A stretch of 64,000 bases of DNA from Ectothiorhodospira shaposhnikovii (GCF_022227765.1 NZ_JAJMLZ010000005.1:216448-280447), one strand, 5' to 3'. Counted from the stretch's first letter, positions 9,035 through 19,003 are shown. The notes: generated from the letters alone by a model not told the origin. Translations and numbers: made by a program.

Positions 9035-9241
9035 TGGGTTTTCCTCTTCCAGTCGTGAGCCCGTTGCGTCGGTTTCAGTATAGTCGCTCAGGTGCTCTCC
9101 CCTGGCGGGATAAGGGGGCCGTCATTCCGCGCGGACCAAAAGACGACAGAGAGTCGACTTTCGCACGTTGCCCGGGCGGGGCAGTATGGTCTCGAACCTT
9201 ATCATGACGATTTTCCGACCCTGGGAGCGTCCCGTTTGCAC

Positions 9242-11056
9242 ATGGTCTTTCCAACCGCTTCGGTGCTCTTCCGGTATCCGGTCGCCATCCCGCGCCTGGC
9301 GATGCTGTCCATGCTTCTCTTCTGTGCCGGTACCGTTCAGGCGCAGCCGGTACTGAGCATCCTGCCGGAGTCCACGGGCTGCATGGCAGTGCTGACCAGC
9401 CAGGCCGGCGGCTTGTATCGGGGTTGCGGACCGCACTGGCGGTTCCGGCGCGTCGCCGGTGCGCCCGAGGCACTGCCGGTTGCCCTGACCGAGAGCCACC
9501 GTTCGCTGATCCTCGGCACACGCACCGGCCTCTACCAGCGTCCATCCGACCAGACCGGGTGGCAACGACTCAGCGATCAGCCCACCGGCGCGCTGGCCTG
9601 TCACGGCGCCCACTGCGTGGTCCGATTCTTCGGCCAGGGGCCTCGGCGGTTATCGGATGGCCGGCTCTCCCCGCCGCAGGTCCGGGGCCTTCCGGATCAG
9701 CCCCTGCAACAGTTCGTCATCGCCGGAGACGGTGCCCTGTATGGCGCCGGTATGGGCGCGGGTGTCCTGTGGCTCAAGCCCGGCAGTGATACTTGGCAGC
9801 CCGTCGGGTCCGGTCTGGGCAATGGCAACGTGCTGACCCTGGCGCGGGCGGATGATGGCACCCTCCACGCCGGAACCTATGGTGGCGGCCTTTACCGACT
9901 GCGCCCCGGTGAGACTCGCTGGCAGCGCCTGTCGGGTCTGCCGGCCGTGAAGGTGACGGCCCTGGCTGTGTCCGCCGATGGTCGCCGGGTGCTGGCCAGT
10001 GTCGGCGATGGGGTGCGGGAATCGCGGGATGGCGGCGACAACTGGCGGGAGGTGCCTGCGTTGGCGGGTATCCCCGTGCTCAGTCTGGCCTTCGACGGGG
10101 CAGGACGGGCCTGGGCCGGGACCCGGGAGGGGCGGCTGTACCGTCAACAGGACTCGGACTGGATGCGGGTCCGTTTCGGGGCTGATCTGATCGTCCACCA
10201 AGTGGCGTCGGTGGGGCAGGGCGGGCTATTCGTTCTCATGGGGGATCGGTTGTACCGGCGCCCGTACCCCGGCGCGGAGTGGCAGCGGATCGAGACGCCG
10301 TTTCCCATGACTGATGGGTCGGCGGCCCTTGCCATGGACGCGGCGGGTCGCCTTTATCTGGGCAGTACACGGCAGCCGCCCCGGCGTCTGGACAGCCGGA
10401 CCGGGGAATGGCGGATGTCGGCATCGGGATGGCCGGAGCCGGGAGGGGTACGTGCCCTGCGCACCGGCCCGGAGGGTGTCGTGTACGGGATACATGCCGA
10501 CACGGGTCAGCTCCACCGCCTGGATCCGGAGCAGGATCGCTGGACGCCGGTCGAGGTCGGTGAGGCCCGTCCGGGCCACCCGCTTTGGGATCTGCGGCGG
10601 CTGCCGGGAGACCATGGGGTGGCCTGGGGTCCCAATGATCTGGTGTGGCAGCGGCCCGGCGAACCCTGGGGGCACAGCCGGTTTGCCCAGCTTGAGCGCG
10701 GGGCGCCCGGACTGGACGCCGACGGGGTGTTGTGGACGCGTCGACAGGTCACGGTGTTTTCGCTGGCACCCGGTGAGAACCGCTGGCGTGACAACGCCAT
10801 CCGACATCCGCTGTATGTGGAGGCCGTGGCCCTGATCGACGGCACGGAACTGGCGCTGACCGAAGACAACCGTCTGGTACGCCTGCGGCGTCGGGAGGAT
10901 GGCACCTGGGTGGAACGCAATGCCTACCAACCGCCGGGGCCGCCGCCTTACGCACTGACCGCCACGGGGGACAGAGTCTATCTGGGCACCGTGGACGGCC
11001 TTCATGAACTGGACCCGGTGCATGGCACCTGGCGGGACATCACCCCTACACACTGA
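9242..11056 (+). CDS. Exported beta-propeller (BNR/sialidase-like repeat) protein
   Basis: About 604 residues. The N-terminal hydrophobic stretch RLAMLSMLLFCAGTVQAQP is a signal peptide with an AQA-type cleavage site. The rest is a series of repeats of about 40 residues built on G-x-x-x-G-(V/L)-Y-R and DGGDNWRE (BNR Asp box), such as LHAGTYGGGLYRLRPG and VLASVGDGVRESRDGG, predicting one or two seven-bladed propellers in the periplasm or on the cell surface. No catalytic residues are apparent, so a binding role is more likely. The ATG at 9242 has GGGAG about 11 bases upstream; an internal ATG at 9302 would also start the signal helix. It is first of three tightly packed genes. Confidence 0.75.
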   Translation: MVFPTASVLFRYPVAIPRLAMLSMLLFCAGTVQAQPVLSILPESTGCMAVLTSQAGGLYRGCGPHWRFRRVAGAPEALPVALTESHRSLILGTRTGLYQRPSDQTGWQRLSDQPTGALACHGAHCVVRFFGQGPRRLSDGRLSPPQVRGLPDQPLQQFVIAGDGALYGAGMGAGVLWLKPGSDTWQPVGSGLGNGNVLTLARADDGTLHAGTYGGGLYRLRPGETRWQRLSGLPAVKVTALAVSADGRRVLASVGDGVRESRDGGDNWREVPALAGIPVLSLAFDGAGRAWAGTREGRLYRQQDSDWMRVRFGADLIVHQVASVGQGGLFVLMGDRLYRRPYPGAEWQRIETPFPMTDGSAALAMDAAGRLYLGSTRQPPRRLDSRTGEWRMSASGWPEPGGVRALRTGPEGVVYGIHADTGQLHRLDPEQDRWTPVEVGEARPGHPLWDLRRLPGDHGVAWGPNDLVWQRPGEPWGHSRFAQLERGAPGLDADGVLWTRRQVTVFSLAPGENRWRDNAIRHPLYVEAVALIDGTELALTEDNRLVRLRRREDGTWVERNAYQPPGPPPYALTATGDRVYLGTVDGLHELDPVHGTWRDITPTH

Positions 11057-11070
11057 GGCCGGCCATCGAC

Positions 11071-12381
11071 ATGTTGCCCGTGTTTCGCAGTCTGACCGTT
11101 GCCGTGCTTCTGGCTATGGGCGTCACGCTCTGGTGGTATCCCGCCGCCACCCTGGTGATGGTGGAACCGGTTGCCTGGGGACAATTGCACGAGCAGCAAT
11201 ATGCTCCCCGGCAGCGGGCGTCGCCATTTCTGTCTTCCGCCGTGATCGAGCAGTCCCGGCAGTCGCGTCCCTTCATGCCGATGGCGGAGTTCATCCAGAA
11301 CCAGGTCGGCGGGGCGATGCTGGAGGTCGAGGCCGGTGAGTGGAGTCGGGACCTGCCGGGTTCCGATGGCGACCGGGCCTGGCTGGCACCGGACCGGGTG
11401 CCCGTCACCGATCCTCCGCGCGGCTGGGTGCATCTGGCCCTGCGGGACGGGGAGGCGCTGGATTTCTACCGCCTGCAATGGGTGGATCCGCTGCAGCATC
11501 TGGGTGACATACCCCCGGCGCAGGCCCATCCTTTCCGGGGTTTTCCGCTGCTCTGGGCGTGCATGGGCATCGTCCTGGTGGTGATGCTCGCGCTGCCGGT
11601 TCGTGAATCGCCTGCCCAGGCCAGCAATTTGGCCAGGGGCATGCGGGCGGGACTGGGCCTGCTGTTTTTTTTCCTGCCGCCGACCCTGGTAAGCCTGTGG
11701 CTATCGCAGCGTTCGGCGCCGGACGCGGTCTACGCCCTGATCGTGATCGGGGGCATGCTGGCATTGACCGGTCTTGTCACGGCCCTGATCTTCGGTCGGC
11801 AGTACGCCTGGCTCAGGCGACTCATGGCCGGTGAGGGTTTGCTGGCCCATTGGCGACTGGCACCCGAGCACTGGCGGGATTTCGTGCAGCGGGACATGCG
11901 GCGCAGCCGGGGGGAGAAGCTGGCCAGGTTGGTGATGGTGGCGGTGATGGCCGTGGTGGTGGGCCTGGGGTTTGTGCTGTTTGCGCCGGACCGGGGAGCG
12001 GGTCTGGTGGTGGCGGGGGTGCTGACGGGCATGGTGCTGCTGCTTGCACTGATCGTGTTGCTCATGCCCCTGTGGACCCGTCGACGCCTGTTACAGGCGT
12101 TACCGCAGGTCTGGCTGGGGCTGGAGGGTGTCTGCATCGGCCATCAGGCCCACCATTGGTCGGGGCTGGGATCACGGCTTGAGTCGGCGCGATTGCAGAG
12201 GGGCAAGCAGGGCCGTCCTGCCCGGATCGAGCTGACGTATTCCGGATTGCGCGGGGTGAGCAGTGGTCGAGGGGTGTATGTCTATCGTGACCAGCAGAAC
12301 GTGGTGGTACCGGTCCCCCCCGGAAAGGAAGCGGAGGCGGAAGGGGTCATTGCCCGGCTGCGAGCCGGCAAGGGGAAATGA
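11071..12381 (+). CDS. Polytopic membrane protein of unknown function
   Basis: A 436-residue protein with about six transmembrane helices: near 7-27, 158-180, 197-216, 222-245, 290-310 and 314-340. A periplasmic loop of about 130 residues lies between helices 1 and 2, and a cytoplasmic C-terminal tail of about 95 residues ends the chain. The loop resembles a small extracytoplasmic sensor or binding segment; no catalytic or transport motif is recognised. It starts 14 bases after the propeller gene and its stop overlaps the next start (ATGA), so the three genes are almost certainly one operon. Possible roles are anchor, exporter component or immunity protein for the large exported neighbour; none is shown by sequence. 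Confidence 0.7.
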   Translation: MLPVFRSLTVAVLLAMGVTLWWYPAATLVMVEPVAWGQLHEQQYAPRQRASPFLSSAVIEQSRQSRPFMPMAEFIQNQVGGAMLEVEAGEWSRDLPGSDGDRAWLAPDRVPVTDPPRGWVHLALRDGEALDFYRLQWVDPLQHLGDIPPAQAHPFRGFPLLWACMGIVLVVMLALPVRESPAQASNLARGMRAGLGLLFFFLPPTLVSLWLSQRSAPDAVYALIVIGGMLALTGLVTALIFGRQYAWLRRLMAGEGLLAHWRLAPEHWRDFVQRDMRRSRGEKLARLVMVAVMAVVVGLGFVLFAPDRGAGLVVAGVLTGMVLLLALIVLLMPLWTRRRLLQALPQVWLGLEGVCIGHQAHHWSGLGSRLESARLQRGKQGRPARIELTYSGLRGVSSGRGVYVYRDQQNVVVPVPPGKEAEAEGVIARLRAGKGK

Positions 12382-15300
12382 GGATGGGTATGAACACCCT
12401 GTTGCTGTCCCGGCGCCGCGGAATATCACGGCTTGTTGTCGGCATGATGGGTGTCTGCACCCTGTCCCTGCTCCTGGACTGCACTGCGCCCGCAAGGGCC
12501 GACACACCGGCTCTGGCCCCGGAACTGCAGACGCTGGCGGCCCAGGGCAAGCTGACCGTGCGCGCCCTGCGGGCCTGGGGGCTGCTATCGGACGCCCATC
12601 AGGGTTTGGTGATGGCGCTGCATGGCCGTTCGCTGGACCTGCTCGCGGCGGATCAGGCGCAGATTGATCGCTGGGTTGAGGATGCCGATAGAGGGCGCCT
12701 GTCCTTGTCGGCGGATCAACTGGGCCATCTCCGGGATCTGCAGGCTCTGATGGGTCGTATCACGGCCCTGAGCATGGAAGCATCCGGCGCCGACTCCGCG
12801 CTGGCGGGTGCGCTGGATATCGAGCAGACCTGGACCCTGGAAGACTGGGAGTCTCTCGAAAAGGCCCCGGCCTTGATGTCAGGCGGGGCGTTCGGCGCCG
12901 TTCTGTTCGCCCAGGACCCCGCGGAGGCGGCAATGATGGCGCGTCTGGAACGTCCGGAGGGTTTTGATCCTCCGCTGCGTCTGGATGCCCGGGCCACCCG
13001 CGAGTTGCTGTTCCCACCGGAGAAGGACATACCCGATGCCGCTGCCTCGCCACCCCCCACCCCGCCCGCCTTGACTGCGGGGTTGATCCGCGCCGAATTG
13101 GCCCAGGGCGTCAATATCCTGGGGGATACCTACTGGGCAGGGCAGGTGATCTTTGCCATGCAGGGCATGCGCATGCTGTATGGCGTCCTGTCGGAAGCCG
13201 ACGAGGCGGCCTTCAGCCGTCTCTGGGCGCCCTTGTTCGAGCATCCCAGTGAGGCCGTGCTGGCCTGGCTGCAGGCCCTCAACCCCTTGTTGATGGAGTT
13301 TCTGGCCGCCCAGCAGGAAATGGCGGCGCTGCTGGAGGGCCTGGACGAGGCGGATTTTGCCGTGGAACTGGCCATCGCCTACGGCGAGGACGAAGACATC
13401 GCCGCAGCCATGCATCGGGTGGGACTGCTCAATGCCCGTATCGGTGACATGAAGCGGCACATGGAACAGCTGGTGGCGGCCATTGATGTCCTGGGCGATC
13501 CACCCGACGTGCGTCTGGAACAGGCGCGCGCCCGGGCCAGAACCCGCCAGGCCGTCGAGTTGGTGAAATCACTGGCCCCGCCCGCCGGGATCCATCACGT
13601 CCCCCGTCCCGGCTGGTCGGCGGAGACGGCCTGTGAGTTTGCCGGCGGCTGCCCCCGTCACGAGGATTTCGGTGAATTGAGCAAGGTGTTCCACTACGCC
13701 TTTGAACATCGCTATTTGCGGCCGGATGGTTCCATTTCCCGGGATCAGATCACCGCGCCGCTGATGCTGGCCTTCGTGATCCACGATCCCGTGCCGGCGG
13801 AGGCCATTGTGCAGGGACGCTGGGCCGGATGGCAGTGGATCGATGAATGGATGATTCCCCATTTCATGAGTCCGGACGCCGGTGACTGGGTCCGGACCCA
13901 CCGGATGCAGGGAAGGTATGACGATGCCATGACCGGGCTGACGCAGACCACGGTGGATGGCCGTCCCGCCCTGCGCTGGCCCTACCCGTGGCTGTACGGC
14001 ATTGAGCTGGTGAACTATCTGATCCAGCCGGGGGGGGATGAAGGTCCACGCATCCTCGTGATTCAGGTGCCGAACTGGGCCGTGATCGGCAATGCAGGGG
14101 GATTGCGGGATCATATCCAGCGCCATCAGGGGTTTGAACTGGAGGCGATGGTGGGGCATCTGCGCCTGGGTCCCGCCGGGGACCGGGAGGACGCCGAGCC
14201 GGGCTTTCCGGATATCGCTTTGGAATATACTGAATATCGGCGGCAGACCCTGGAATGGCTCGCGGAGCGGGTGGAGGCGCAGCGAGGACTGGTGGAAGGC
14301 GCGCGCGGCCATGATGCGAGGCGAATCACGCAGAGTCTCCTGCACGAGTTGCAAGACCTGATGGAGATCCTGCGGGACGGGCGATATCGCTGGACGCCCG
14401 CCCCCCTGTACGAGCGCTGGGCCGGGCATGGCTACGGCAGTCACGGTGAGTACGCTCTGCGAGATGCCCGTCTGGAGCAGGCCCCGGCATCCTGGCTGCC
14501 CACGGCAAGGGTCGTGCTGGAGCCCGGCGCGCCTCTGGATCTGCTGCCCCAGCCCATCGAGGAAGTGGGGGAGTTGGCGCCCTGTGTCGACTGCCGCGTG
14601 CTCATGCCGGAAGTGATACCGGGTTTTCCCCTGAACAACGAGAACGAATATCTCACGGTGCGTGAACTGGTGGCGGCGGGCCGCCTGCGCTTGTTACCAA
14701 CGGATCACAGCCTGCCGGTGGGCAATCTCTTCGGCGTGGGTGATCTGGATGTGGCGCGCATCCACATTCCGGCGGCGTCGGAGGGATCATCGGCCCCGGC
14801 GGAGGATGATCCGCTGCAGGCCCGGGTGCGCTTCCACGAGAACAACATCGGCTGGCTGCAAGGCGACATCCAGCGCCTGGAACAGGCCATGCGCGGCAGC
14901 GGCAACGAGGATGAACGCCGGTTTCTGGCCCATCAACTCACCATCAAGCGGGCCGATCTGCAGGGAGAGCGGGATGCCATCACCACCCTGCGGACGGGCA
15001 ATTTCGTCCGCACCCCCACCGCCTGGGACCAACTGGTCAAGGAGCAGATGCTGGCGCAGGGGCGGGAGATGGCAGCCCGGGTGGAGCGGTCACGGCGCAA
15101 CCTGGACCGCATCGAACACATGATGGATACCCTGCCGCCGGAAGAGCGCCGCGACCTGAGGGACTGGGTGGATCGCCAGTTGCGGGATGCCGGGATGGAT
15201 CTGGAACGGCAGGTGCAGGTGGGGCATGTGGTGGCCAGGAACCTGCAAGCGCGGGCGGAACAGCAGCGTGCCGCCGCCCAGGAGGATGAGGCCTGGGCTC

Positions 15301-16748
15301 AACTGGCGGTGGACATCCTGGAGAATTATCAGCAGGCGGCCACCTACGCCATGTATGCCACCCCCTTCGTCAGCGGGGGCGGCGTGCTGTCGGTGGCCTA
15401 CGGCATCACCAGCGGCGGCATCGCCGGTTATGCGGAGCAGGGTGATATTCACGGCGCCATCCGGGGCGCGGCGCTCACCTCCCTGCGTTACTGGTCGCCC
15501 AAGGCGGACTATGCCCTGACCGCCTATGAAGGCTACCAGGCCGGTGGCGTCGAGGGCGCCGCCCGGCGCGTGGCCTCCACCTATGTGCAACGCAAGGTGG
15601 TCCAGACCGCCACCCAGGCCGCCCTGAACGTACAGGGGCAGATCCAGGCTTCCCATCGGCAGGCCCGCCGGGAGGCCTGGCGCGAGGCCCAGCGCAAGGT
15701 GAATTTCCGCGAGGAGCGGGCCGCGGGCCGCGCCCTGGCGGAGCAGCACCAGGCCCAGTTCGCGCAAGTCCGTCGCCTTGAACGGAGCATGCGGCAGCAG
15801 GGTTATATCGAAGTGGATGGCGTGCGCTACAGCGGTGACCTGATGTGGAGAACCCGCACCTGGACCGACGCCAACCGGGCGCTAATGGACACCACCGCCG
15901 CCATCAAGCACTCCCCCCATGCCAAGCTCTGGATGAAGCGGGGCGCCGATCCGCTGGCCCAAAGGGACTACAACTTCACCGACCGGTTGCACACCCGCCA
16001 GGTGGTCAGGGATCTGCGTGCCGATCTGCAGGCCCAGGGGATTGCCCCCGATGCCCTGCAGTTTCGGCCCATCCGCAACGCGGGCAACCACTCGCCGGGC
16101 ATGGACCTGGACCTGGCGATGCGTTTCACGGGCGATGCCGGCCATCTGTGGCGGGTCGATCCCGCCACCGGGCAGGCGCAGCAACTGAGCCTGGCCGAGG
16201 CCAACGCCTTCGTACAGGGACGCTTCAATCGGGTCTATGCCCGCAATGCCGGAGGGAGAACCGCGCAGGGTTCCTGGCAGATGGTCACCAGCAGTGCCCA
16301 TGCCGAGGCCTACCAGGACACGGCATGGCTGCATGTGCGTGACATCGTGCGTTCCGGGGTGGACCCGAATTCGGTCATCAACCCACGGCATGCGACCCAG
16401 GCAGGTGGTGTGACCGTCCACAAGGCACACGAGATGCGCCGTTTCACCGGCATGGGGACGGACAACCAGAACTTCGAGATCTACCGCGGCACCGCCAAGG
16501 ATATCGATTCCAAGGTGATCCCGTTGCTGCAGTCACGGGCGCGGCAAGCGCCCGATGCGGGGCAACGGCGGGCCGCCCAGGAGTCGCTGGATTTTTACCG
16601 GGGTTTGTCTCGGGCGATGAACCGGGCGGTGATGGATCCCATCGCCGCCGACAAGGAGGTACGACAGATGACCGGCATGGATACGCTGGGCGCGGTGGAA
16701 TTGGTGGGTGGGGCCATACAGGCCCTGGGGCAGGGGCTTCGGCACTGA
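12378..16748 (+). CDS. Giant exported protein with helical body, Gly-rich hydrophobic segment and toxin-like C-terminal domain; unknown
   Basis: 1456 residues. A Sec-type leader (RLVVGMMGVCTLSLLLDC, then APARA) makes it exported, possibly as a lipoprotein at the LLDC cysteine. Residues 40-700 are largely helical with unusual Trp/Tyr clusters. Residues 810-990 form a long coiled-coil region (ENNIGWLQGDIQRLEQAM and on). At about 992-1060 a Gly/Ala-rich hydrophobic stretch (FVSGGGVLSVAYGITSGGIA) resembles the pore-forming or translocation segments that precede C-terminal toxins. The last 300 residues are a distinct domain with HSPGMDLDLAMRF near 1238, a possible D-x-D metal site, and HKAHEMRRFTGMG. 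No immunity gene follows; the next gene is on the other strand. It overlaps the membrane-protein gene by four bases. The toxin reading is inference only. Confidence 0.7.
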   Translation: MRMGMNTLLLSRRRGISRLVVGMMGVCTLSLLLDCTAPARADTPALAPELQTLAAQGKLTVRALRAWGLLSDAHQGLVMALHGRSLDLLAADQAQIDRWVEDADRGRLSLSADQLGHLRDLQALMGRITALSMEASGADSALAGALDIEQTWTLEDWESLEKAPALMSGGAFGAVLFAQDPAEAAMMARLERPEGFDPPLRLDARATRELLFPPEKDIPDAAASPPPTPPALTAGLIRAELAQGVNILGDTYWAGQVIFAMQGMRMLYGVLSEADEAAFSRLWAPLFEHPSEAVLAWLQALNPLLMEFLAAQQEMAALLEGLDEADFAVELAIAYGEDEDIAAAMHRVGLLNARIGDMKRHMEQLVAAIDVLGDPPDVRLEQARARARTRQAVELVKSLAPPAGIHHVPRPGWSAETACEFAGGCPRHEDFGELSKVFHYAFEHRYLRPDGSISRDQITAPLMLAFVIHDPVPAEAIVQGRWAGWQWIDEWMIPHFMSPDAGDWVRTHRMQGRYDDAMTGLTQTTVDGRPALRWPYPWLYGIELVNYLIQPGGDEGPRILVIQVPNWAVIGNAGGLRDHIQRHQGFELEAMVGHLRLGPAGDREDAEPGFPDIALEYTEYRRQTLEWLAERVEAQRGLVEGARGHDARRITQSLLHELQDLMEILRDGRYRWTPAPLYERWAGHGYGSHGEYALRDARLEQAPASWLPTARVVLEPGAPLDLLPQPIEEVGELAPCVDCRVLMPEVIPGFPLNNENEYLTVRELVAAGRLRLLPTDHSLPVGNLFGVGDLDVARIHIPAASEGSSAPAEDDPLQARVRFHENNIGWLQGDIQRLEQAMRGSGNEDERRFLAHQLTIKRADLQGERDAITTLRTGNFVRTPTAWDQLVKEQMLAQGREMAARVERSRRNLDRIEHMMDTLPPEERRDLRDWVDRQLRDAGMDLERQVQVGHVVARNLQARAEQQRAAAQEDEAWAQLAVDILENYQQAATYAMYATPFVSGGGVLSVAYGITSGGIAGYAEQGDIHGAIRGAALTSLRYWSPKADYALTAYEGYQAGGVEGAARRVASTYVQRKVVQTATQAALNVQGQIQASHRQARREAWREAQRKVNFREERAAGRALAEQHQAQFAQVRRLERSMRQQGYIEVDGVRYSGDLMWRTRTWTDANRALMDTTAAIKHSPHAKLWMKRGADPLAQRDYNFTDRLHTRQVVRDLRADLQAQGIAPDALQFRPIRNAGNHSPGMDLDLAMRFTGDAGHLWRVDPATGQAQQLSLAEANAFVQGRFNRVYARNAGGRTAQGSWQMVTSSAHAEAYQDTAWLHVRDIVRSGVDPNSVINPRHATQAGGVTVHKAHEMRRFTGMGTDNQNFEIYRGTAKDIDSKVIPLLQSRARQAPDAGQRRAAQESLDFYRGLSRAMNRAVMDPIAADKEVRQMTGMDTLGAVELVGGAIQALGQGLRH

Positions 16749-16801
16749 CGGAAGGTGGCCCGTGCGGTATTTCCATGGACACCGGAACGTCGACCTCCGG
16801 A

Positions 16802-18118
16802 TCAGGCACGTGGCGCGGCCACGGTCACGTTCCGGCAGCCGGTTTCCACCAGCCGCCAGGAGGCGATGGCGGCCAGGGCCGCAAAGCCGGTGAGCAGCCA
16901 CAGTCCGCGTTGGTAATCGGCCGCCGTGTACACGGGGACACCGCCGCTCATGAGACCTTCCCAGCCCAGGTCCATGGCCCAGCCGAACAGGGGCTGGAAC
17001 AGGGCGGCTCCCAGGAACAGGCCGGTATTGACCAGGGCGATGGCCATGCCCGAGAGGGCCGGGTCCGCCACTTCCTTGGCATGGGCGTAGGCCACCACGA
17101 AACAGCCGGCACTCAGGCCCATGAGGGTGAACAGGGTCAGTCCGGAGGCTCCCGGACCCCAGGGCAGGAACAGCAGCCCCAGGCAGACGCTCAGGTAGAC
17201 CAGGGCACCGGCCTGCAGCACGGGACGGCGCCGCCCCAGACGGTCGGAAAAGCTGCCCGCCAGCAGGCAGCCGACGGCAAAGGCCACCGTGGCCACGGTG
17301 GTGTAAACCGAGGCATCTCCCCGGCTCAGGCCGTGCACGTCCCGCAACAGGGGGATGGCCCAGAGTCCCAGCATGCCGAACAGGCTGCCGGTGATGCCGA
17401 AGTCATAGACAAACCCCGGCCACAGCCGGCGGTTGGCCAGCACGGCCCGCAGATCCTTGATCCAGTGCTGTTTTCTGGGGGCATGGGGCGGCAAGCCTTC
17501 CATCTCCCGCACCGAGGGAAAGCCCAGTTGTTCGGGACGGTCCCTGACCAGCCACCAGGAGAGCAGGGCGAGGACAATGGCGACGATCCCCAGGGCCACG
17601 AACAGGCTGCGCCATTCCACGTAGAGCAGCATCAGGGCCAGGGGGCCGGTGGCGGCAATGGCGCCCAGATTGCCCAGCAGCAGGGTGAGTCCGCTGATGC
17701 TGCCGTACTTGCGCTCGCTGAACCAGACGGTGTTGCTTTTCATGAGACCGACGAAGACCACCGAGACCCCCAGGCCCACCAGGAAACGGCCCACGCTGGC
17801 GGTGGCCAGGGTATCCGCCAGCCCGAAGACGATGGAACCGCTGCCGGCCACCAGGTTGCCCAGGGTGACGGCATAGCGGGATCCCAGGGTGTCCGCCAGC
17901 ACCCCGGCGGGGATCTGCATGGCGGTATAGATGTAGAAATACATGGCCGACAGCGAGCCCAGGGCCGCCGCCGTCACGCCGAACGCGGCACTCAGTTCGC
18001 TGGAGACCATCGCCGGTGCGAAGCGGTGGAAGAACACCAGCATGTAGGCGGCGATGAGGACGCTGTAGATGGTCCAGCGGATCCGTTCGAAACGGGCCGG
18101 ATCGTAATGGGGGGGCAT
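16802..18118 (-). CDS. Major facilitator superfamily transporter
   Basis: A 438-residue, twelve-helix carrier. It shows MFS motif A after helix 2 (GVLADTLGSRYAVTLGN) and the equivalent in the second half (GSFSDRLGRRRPVLQAG). Its start, FERIRWTIYSVLIAAYMLVF, is typical of MFS carriers for organic anions or sugar phosphates, but the substrate cannot be assigned. The ATG at 18118 is chosen because AGGA lies nine bases upstream; a TTG nine codons earlier is less likely. It converges with the giant exported-protein gene, leaving a gap of 53 bases. Confidence 0.85.
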   Translation of the reverse strand: MPPHYDPARFERIRWTIYSVLIAAYMLVFFHRFAPAMVSSELSAAFGVTAAALGSLSAMYFYIYTAMQIPAGVLADTLGSRYAVTLGNLVAGSGSIVFGLADTLATASVGRFLVGLGVSVVFVGLMKSNTVWFSERKYGSISGLTLLLGNLGAIAATGPLALMLLYVEWRSLFVALGIVAIVLALLSWWLVRDRPEQLGFPSVREMEGLPPHAPRKQHWIKDLRAVLANRRLWPGFVYDFGITGSLFGMLGLWAIPLLRDVHGLSRGDASVYTTVATVAFAVGCLLAGSFSDRLGRRRPVLQAGALVYLSVCLGLLFLPWGPGASGLTLFTLMGLSAGCFVVAYAHAKEVADPALSGMAIALVNTGLFLGAALFQPLFGWAMDLGWEGLMSGGVPVYTAADYQRGLWLLTGFAALAAIASWRLVETGCRNVTVAAPRA

Positions 18119-18295
18119 GCTGACTGTTCCTGTGCACTTGGGCAAAGTAAGCGAGAGCTAAGGTATGCACGATTGCCACCGGATGTTCAACCACGCCGGG
18201 TAGTGTGCAGGGCGGCGACCCTATGGCACGTTGATCAGGCCGGCCCCCGCAATGAGTGTCTCCAGGAGGTCGACGATGCCGGTGAGCTGCTTATA

Positions 18296-18320
18296 GTCAT
18301 TCCCGCGCAAGCGGGAATCC
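18296..18320. repeat. Single-arm ATTCCC-N8-GGGAAT repeat
   Basis: GTCATTCCC-GCGCAAGC-GGGAATCC lies in the 234-base gap upstream of the MFS gene. It is the same arm as at 4211 and 22917, without the partner arm. The rest of the gap shows no gene. Confidence 0.8.
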
Positions 18321-18352
18321 ATGGCCGTGTTGAGGGAGCCGAGAGAGGGATT

Positions 18353-19003
18353 TTACGGTCCTGCTCCGTCAGGTACGCGCTTCAGGATGATGGAGACATT
18401 GTTCACCGGCATGTCGATCACGGATTGCAGGGAAAGCCCCTGTTCCCGTCCCGCAGTTTCGATGCTGGCGATGTCCCGCACCCCCCAGGCCGGGTTTTGG
18501 GCCCGCAGATACTGGTCAAACCGCTGGTTGCTGGGCGCGGTATGCCTCCCATCGCGGGAGTAGGGGCCATAGAGATAGAGCAGGCCGCCCGGCAACAAAT
18601 ACTTGCCGGCATTCCTGAGCAGGCCCGCCGTGGTGGCCCATGGGGAGATGTGCGCCACGTTGATACACACCATGACTACAAAGCCATCGCCGGGTGGCCG
18701 ATTGGATTGTCCCAGTTCCCAGTCAGTCTGACTCGCATCCAGCCGCACCGGTGCGTTCAGGTTGGGCAGGGAGACATACTGCCGCCAGGCCTCGATGCTT
18801 TTCAGGTGATGCGGGTCAATATCGGTGGGCCACCAGGTGATCCCGGGGAATTCGCGCGCAAAGTCAACCACATGCTGACCGGTCCCGCTACCGACTTCCA
18901 GGGCGTGGCCTTCCAGATCCTGGAAGGCATCCCGCAGTACCGCCAGAATGGGCGTGATGTTTTCGTGGTAGGAAGCTGAATCCAGGCGGGTGTCGGGGGG
19001 CAT
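18353..19003 (-). CDS. SAM-dependent methyltransferase, DUF938 family
   Basis: A 216-residue protein. The start MPPDTRLDSASYHENITPIL is typical of DUF938, and HALEVGSGTGQHVVDFAREF is the SAM-binding motif I of class I methyltransferases, followed by PTDIDPHH and VVMVCINVAHISPW. The substrate of this widespread family is not established. The ATG at 19003 fits the family start; the longer upstream frame has no such conservation. It begins ten bases after the stop of the thioredoxin-fold lipoprotein gene, so the two are likely co-transcribed. Confidence 0.85.
   Translation of the reverse strand: MPPDTRLDSASYHENITPILAVLRDAFQDLEGHALEVGSGTGQHVVDFAREFPGITWWPTDIDPHHLKSIEAWRQYVSLPNLNAPVRLDASQTDWELGQSNRPPGDGFVVMVCINVAHISPWATTAGLLRNAGKYLLPGGLLYLYGPYSRDGRHTAPSNQRFDQYLRAQNPAWGVRDIASIETAGREQGLSLQSVIDMPVNNVSIILKRVPDGAGP

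Noticed and set aside
16775..18979. Long open frame (734 codons) on the plus strand opposite the MFS and methyltransferase genes
   Set aside because: It is rich in Gly, Gln and His, lacks any domain and runs antisense to two clear genes: a shadow frame in high-G+C DNA. The same applies to many long antisense frames elsewhere.
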